DNA of 16,854 bases from NCBI RefSeq assembly GCF_020829685.1, contig NZ_JAIVFR010000025.1:1-16854 (forward strand), given 5' to 3'. Positions 14,040 through 16,854 of this stretch are shown in pieces. Both the position numbers and the translations under genes were made by a program. Under the pieces are notes generated by a model. That model saw only the letters and a program-made list of their open reading frames with translations. It did no database searches and had not been told where the DNA came from. This stretch comes from Nostoc sp. CHAB 5715 (GTDB taxonomy: Bacteria; Cyanobacteriota; Cyanobacteriia; Cyanobacteriales; Nostocaceae). Each line of letters starts with the position of its first letter. The stretch's first letter is position 1.

Positions 14040-14286
14040 AATTTAGTCTGAGATTGTTTATCCACTTTGGCAAGAGGGTTATGCAATTCAAAATTCAAAA
14101 CTTGTACTGAGCTTGTCGAAGTATTCAAAATTCAAAATTAAGAAAAGCAGTCTTGACAAACATTCTAGCTATTGGGTTGATGAAAATTCTTCTCTTTCTT
14201 AGCCTCTTTTAATTTGTGCAACTTTAAGCACAGAAAATAGAATTATGCTAATTTTTATGAAGATTTTATAATTGGGCGAGAACACG
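14040..14286. repeat. Spacer between divergent genes with paired ATTCAAA repeats
   Basis: ATTCAAA twice at 14086-14099 and again twice at 14123-14136, separated by 23 bases. TTGACA at 14152-14157 has no good -10 at 17 bases. TATGCT near 14245 might be a -10 for the DUF4079 gene. Promoters for the ankyrin gene (minus) and the DUF4079 gene (plus) must lie here, but neither is certain. Confidence 0.5.
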
Positions 14287-14757
14287 ATGAGTCTGGAACT
14301 TTCTGCGTCGGTGAAATATTGGCTGAACTTCTTTCATCCGGTGCTTATGTGGGCGCTATTAGTACTTTCAATTTATGCTGCCTACTTAGGACTGCAAGTA
14401 CAGCGTACCAGAAATGCTCAGGGGGAAGAAAAGAAAGAACTGATTAAAGGTAAATATAACGTCAGACACTACCAAATCGGGTCTATACTCCTAGCTTTGA
14501 TGGTGGTAGGTGCAATTGGAGGGATGGGTGTCACTTACATCAATAATGGCAAGTTATTTGTCGGGCCTCACCTGCTGGCAGGATTGGGTATGACGAGTCT
14601 GATTGCATTTTCTGCTGCTTTGTCGCCTTATATGCAAAAAGGGGCAAATTGGGCGCGGGCAACCCACATTCTGTTGAATTTCACCCTTTTGGGACTTTTT
14701 GCTTGGCAGGCTGTCACCGGCGTGCAAATTGTCCAAAGAATTCTTACTAAAGCATAG
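14287..14757 (+). CDS. DUF4079 family four-helix membrane protein (cytochrome b561-like)
   Basis: This is a 156-residue protein with four membrane helices at about 15-35 (FHPVLMWALLVLSIYAAYLGL), 63-82, 93-115 and 125-147. Histidines at 17 (FHPV), 61, 95 (VGPHLLAG) and 127 (THILL) are placed so that pairs could ligate b-type haem, as in b561-like proteins; the family name DUF4079 reflects unknown physiological role. The soluble loop (about 40-60) is basic and charged. ATG 14287 (MSLELSASVKYW) is preferred over TTG 14272 since GCGAG lies upstream at fair spacing. It is convergent with the DUF1997 gene and ends 4 bases before a heptamer repeat/hairpin. A redox role is family knowledge plus inference. 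Confidence 0.85.
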   Translation: MSLELSASVKYWLNFFHPVLMWALLVLSIYAAYLGLQVQRTRNAQGEEKKELIKGKYNVRHYQIGSILLALMVVGAIGGMGVTYINNGKLFVGPHLLAGLGMTSLIAFSAALSPYMQKGANWARATHILLNFTLLGLFAWQAVTGVQIVQRILTKA

Positions 14758-14813
14758 TCCTTTGTCATTTGTCCTTTGTCATTTGTCATTAGTAGATGAG
14801 AAATGACAAAGGA
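14758..14813. terminator. Heptamer-repeat hairpin between convergent genes, possible bidirectional terminator
   Basis: TTTGTCA-type heptamers occur four times (14761-14788). TCCTTTGTCATTT (14758-14770, again 14772-14784) is complementary to AAATGACAAAGGA (14801-14813), giving a 13-base perfect stem with alternative partners. It lies exactly between the DUF4079 and DUF1997 stops, so it could terminate both, although neither side has a real T-run. Confidence 0.55.
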
Positions 14814-14821
14814 TTGTTGAC

Positions 14822-15496
14822 TCAGCGCTTTTGTTTGGAATTCCCAGGAAAAGGTATTTCCAAAGATTTATGAAAATCTTCCTGAACTTTGCGAGTTAAG
14901 CGGCGGGAGACTTGGCGGACAATTTGGTTAAGTAAGCGATCGCCTGTAGATTGAATTATAGACTTGGGTAATCGTTGAATAAACCTGGGAAAGTGCAAAT
15001 CAACTATTAAATCTAATTCCCATTCAACTCTGGTAACTTCACCAATGCTAGTGGAAGTATTGTTTTCTATTAACTGTAGAGAAGCCCGATAGTCTACGTC
15101 ATAACCAGGCGGTTGGTAGTCAGGAATGGGGATTGTACGGATGCGGTAAATACCCTCGTCTGGAGGCAACAATTCCAAACCAATTTTAGGTTCTACATCA
15201 TAACCAAAAGCACCAAAACGACCAATTACTAAAGCGTAGCCATTTTCCCCAAGTGATTGCACCTTCATGGGTTCAGCGCAACGCGAAAACCATGAGGCGT
15301 GATTATTAAGATACTCAACAACCTTCTCTGCTGGGGCAAGCATTTCCATAAAATCTTGATAACGGCCGTAAAATTTTGTGACCGTCGCTACATTTGCTTC
15401 TGTTAATGTGTCCTCGGCTGCTTCTTGGCTGGAGGCTACAGGTAAAACTACTTCTGTTATTTCCCAGGATTTATATTCGCCGTTTGTTGAAAGCAT
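14822..15496 (-). CDS. DUF1997 family protein, 224 aa
   Basis: This is a conserved protein of cyanobacteria and plant chloroplasts with no established reaction; the fold may be SRPBCC/polyketide-cyclase-like. It has an acidic N-terminal stretch (SSQEAAEDTLTEANVATV), then a domain from about residue 38: FYGRYQDFMEMLAPAEKVVEYLNNHASWFSRCAEPM, LVIGRFGAFGYDVEPKIGLELLPPDEGIYRIRTIPIP, and near the end TRVEWELDLIVDLHFPRFIQRLPKSIIQSTGDRLL with a basic C-terminus (RRLTRKVQEDFHKSLEIPFPG). It has no membrane segment or signal. The start is ATG 15496, without a Shine-Dalgarno. It is divergent from the SDR gene across 178 bases. The family call rests on characteristic phrases. Confidence 0.88.
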   Translation of the reverse strand: MLSTNGEYKSWEITEVVLPVASSQEAAEDTLTEANVATVTKFYGRYQDFMEMLAPAEKVVEYLNNHASWFSRCAEPMKVQSLGENGYALVIGRFGAFGYDVEPKIGLELLPPDEGIYRIRTIPIPDYQPPGYDVDYRASLQLIENNTSTSIGEVTRVEWELDLIVDLHFPRFIQRLPKSIIQSTGDRLLNQIVRQVSRRLTRKVQEDFHKSLEIPFPGNSKQKR

Positions 15497-15674
15497 AAAT
15501 GCACTAATGTATACTTTGGCGTTCGTCTATATTAATAATTCCCCACGTTCCTGGGTCATTTCACACGAATATCCTATTTTTACCGAAACCTCATTAATCT
15601 ACCATCAAGTCCATAGAATTACTAAAATGAAGAACTGAACAAGCACACAATAGTTTCCCAGGATAGCATTTCTC

Positions 15675-16331
15675 ATGAAAGCATTTGTAGCAGGGGCAAC
15701 GGGTGAAACAGGTCGCCGGATTGTGCAAGAGTTGATAGCGCGGAATATTCCCGTCATAGCTCTGGTGCGGGATATAGAAAAAGCTAGGGGTATTCTCTCT
15801 CCTGAAGCCGAATTAGTGGTAGGCGACGTATTACAACCAGAAAGTTTAACTGCTGCGTTGGGAGATAGCACAGTTCTGTTGGTTGCTACTGGCGCAAAAC
15901 CTAGTTTTGACCCCACTGGCCCCTATAAAGTAGATTTTGAAGGGACTAAAAATTTAGTAGAAGCTGCTAAAGCAAAGGGAATTGAGCATTTCGTCTTAGT
16001 TTCTTCTTTGTGTACTTCGCAGTTATTCCATCCACTGAACTTGTTTTGGCTGATTTTAGTGTGGAAAAAGCAAGCTGAAGAGTACATCCAGAAAAGTGGT
16101 CTTACCTATACGATTGTGCGACCTGGTGGGTTGAAGAATGAAGATAACTCCGACGCGATCGTGATGCAGGGTGCTGATACACTGTTTGACGGTAGGATAC
16201 CCAGGCAAAAAGTCGCCCAAGTTGCTGTTGAGGCGCTGTTTGAAGCAGATGCACGCAATAAAATTGTCGAGATTGTTGCCAAACCGGAAGCAGCCTCGAA
16301 AAGCTTTAAGGAGTTATTTCAACAGTGCTGA
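15675..16331 (+). CDS. Atypical NAD(P)-binding SDR protein (Ycf39/Tic62-like, PF13460)
   Basis: This 218-residue Rossmann protein has cofactor motif GATGETG (7-13), acidic residue D51 in VVGDV, VSS at 109-111 and the family-specific SGLTYTIVRPGGL (141-153). The catalytic Tyr-x3-Lys of classical short-chain dehydrogenases is not present: the corresponding stretch reads VWKKQAEEYI. It therefore belongs to the atypical SDRs that often bind NADPH and act as assembly factors or redox sensors (Ycf39, Tic62, HCF173 relatives) rather than enzymes. The hydrophobic segment PLNLFWLILVW (120-130) is longer than usual and may be a membrane- or partner-contact site. ATG 15675 has AGGA about 11 bases upstream. 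It is divergent from DUF1997. Its role is unknown. Confidence 0.9.
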   Translation: MKAFVAGATGETGRRIVQELIARNIPVIALVRDIEKARGILSPEAELVVGDVLQPESLTAALGDSTVLLVATGAKPSFDPTGPYKVDFEGTKNLVEAAKAKGIEHFVLVSSLCTSQLFHPLNLFWLILVWKKQAEEYIQKSGLTYTIVRPGGLKNEDNSDAIVMQGADTLFDGRIPRQKVAQVAVEALFEADARNKIVEIVAKPEAASKSFKELFQQC

Positions 16332-16854
16332 TAAGCTAATAAGCATTTAAGTTGCATAAAACTAGGGCTGAAGCTAGGGTGTTGACTTTGGGTGTTAAAG
16401 TCAACACCCTACCTCCTGCCTCCTGCTTCAAAATCCGTAGCCTTTGTACTTCATGCAAAAGAAAACTGCTGTGTAATATCTAGGTTTCAGCTACTAATTA
16501 GGCAATTGGTATCGTCAAGGGCGCTCCCCCCTGAACGGTTACCGAACATCAAAGTCAAATTATTTGCTATTGCTGGAGAAAATATTCCTGACGGCGTTGC
16601 TGCTGAGTGAAAGTAAAAATTAGATACTCATATTCAGCAACAGCTACCAAACATTAGTCCTATTACAGCGTTTTGCAAGTACATGAGGCACACCCCTCCC
16701 CAACCCTCCCACCCCCCGATGCCTTGGCTTTCAAGGGTAGGTTTTTTGGAATCTCAAAAATAGTTGAGAAAATTCTCAAGTATTTAACGTAGTTTGGTCG
16801 TTTCAGGATTTAAGCATCGGCTGAAATGGTCAAAAAATGACCAAATACAAAATA
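16332..16854. other. Non-coding right end of the window with hairpins
   Basis: It contains the perfect hairpin at 16376-16410, CTCCTGC twice (16413-16426), TCTCAA/TTGAGA/TCTCAA alternating blocks (16752-16779) and a TGGTCA-aaaaa-TGACCA hairpin near 16828-16844. A 72-codon plus frame (16392-16610) exists but begins inside the hairpin and has no supported start, so I do not call it a gene; its last 40 codons (LPNIKVKLFAIAGENIPDG) could be a fragment. Confidence 0.5.
16376..16410 (+). terminator. Strong perfect hairpin downstream of SDR gene
   Basis: AGGGTGTTGACTTT (16376-16389) pairs exactly with AAAGTCAACACCCT (16397-16410), with a 7-base loop GGGTGTT. It is 45 bases after the SDR stop. The next bases (ACCTCCTGC) are not T-rich, so intrinsic termination is possible but not classical. 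It may be an intergenic repeat or an mRNA 3' end stabiliser. Confidence 0.5.

Noticed and set aside
13054..14046. Plus-strand frames opposite the ankyrin gene
   Set aside because: They are antisense shadows created by the regular repeat codon pattern.
16392..16610. 72-codon plus-strand frame at the right end
   Set aside because: Its start lies in the loop and arm of a strong hairpin and no ribosome-binding site is present. Only its tail looks protein-like, so it is at best a fragment.
1..16854. tRNA, rRNA or CRISPR loci
   Set aside because: No cloverleaf, rRNA signature or repeat-spacer pattern was seen on either strand.

Overview
The window looks like chromosomal DNA of a filamentous, heterocyst-type cyanobacterium (Nostoc/Anabaena relatives). 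The evidence is the many GCGATCGC (HIP1) octamers, intergenic tandem repeats with a 7-base period, and cyanobacterial protein families: DUF502, NusB with an enlarged N-terminal half, FtsY with a long acidic N-terminus, DUF4079, DUF1997 and a Ycf39/Tic62-like SDR. Species cannot be fixed from the sequence alone.

Left third (1 to about 5,800): accessory DNA that appears to be the remnant of a mobilizable element. A minus-strand run of seven small genes (2,824 down to the window edge) includes a winged-helix-like protein and, at the edge, a partial HTH protein; the other five are unrecognised. Upstream of them lies a decayed IS4-family transposase. It has lost its 5' end, carries a frameshift, and has a 39-base perfect palindrome at its broken end. 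Next come a small HTH protein and, divergent from it, a MOB-type relaxase with catalytic Tyr and a His-triad. The relaxase is cut after codon 362 by sequence starting GTGCGAC that folds and reads like the 5' part of a group II intron. No reverse transcriptase and no intron 3' end follow: about 350 bases later the sequence changes to the upstream region of a chromosomal gene.

Middle (5,836-11,710): plus-strand housekeeping block: DUF502 membrane protein, nusB (with a credible promoter), ftsY, then after a gene-poor gap of about 1.1 kb a GAF + PP2C (RsbU/SpoIIE-type) phosphatase. The gap contains short, disrupted reading frames that may be a dead gene.

Right part (11,711-16,854): a 1-kb non-coding interval built from nested repeats, including a 196-base MITE-like element with 12-base terminal inverted repeats and four internal hairpins. 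Then follow a minus-strand ankyrin-repeat protein, a four-helix DUF4079 protein convergent with a DUF1997 protein (the two share a hairpin of heptamer repeats between them), a divergent NAD(P)-binding SDR protein, and a non-coding right end with a strong hairpin.

The genes are not one pathway. Protein targeting (FtsY), transcription antitermination (NusB), partner-switch-type signalling (PP2C) and membrane functions sit side by side as usual in cyanobacterial chromosomes. The unusual parts are the mobile-element/chromosome junction at about 5.4-5.8 kb and the layered repeats at 12.25-12.70 kb.
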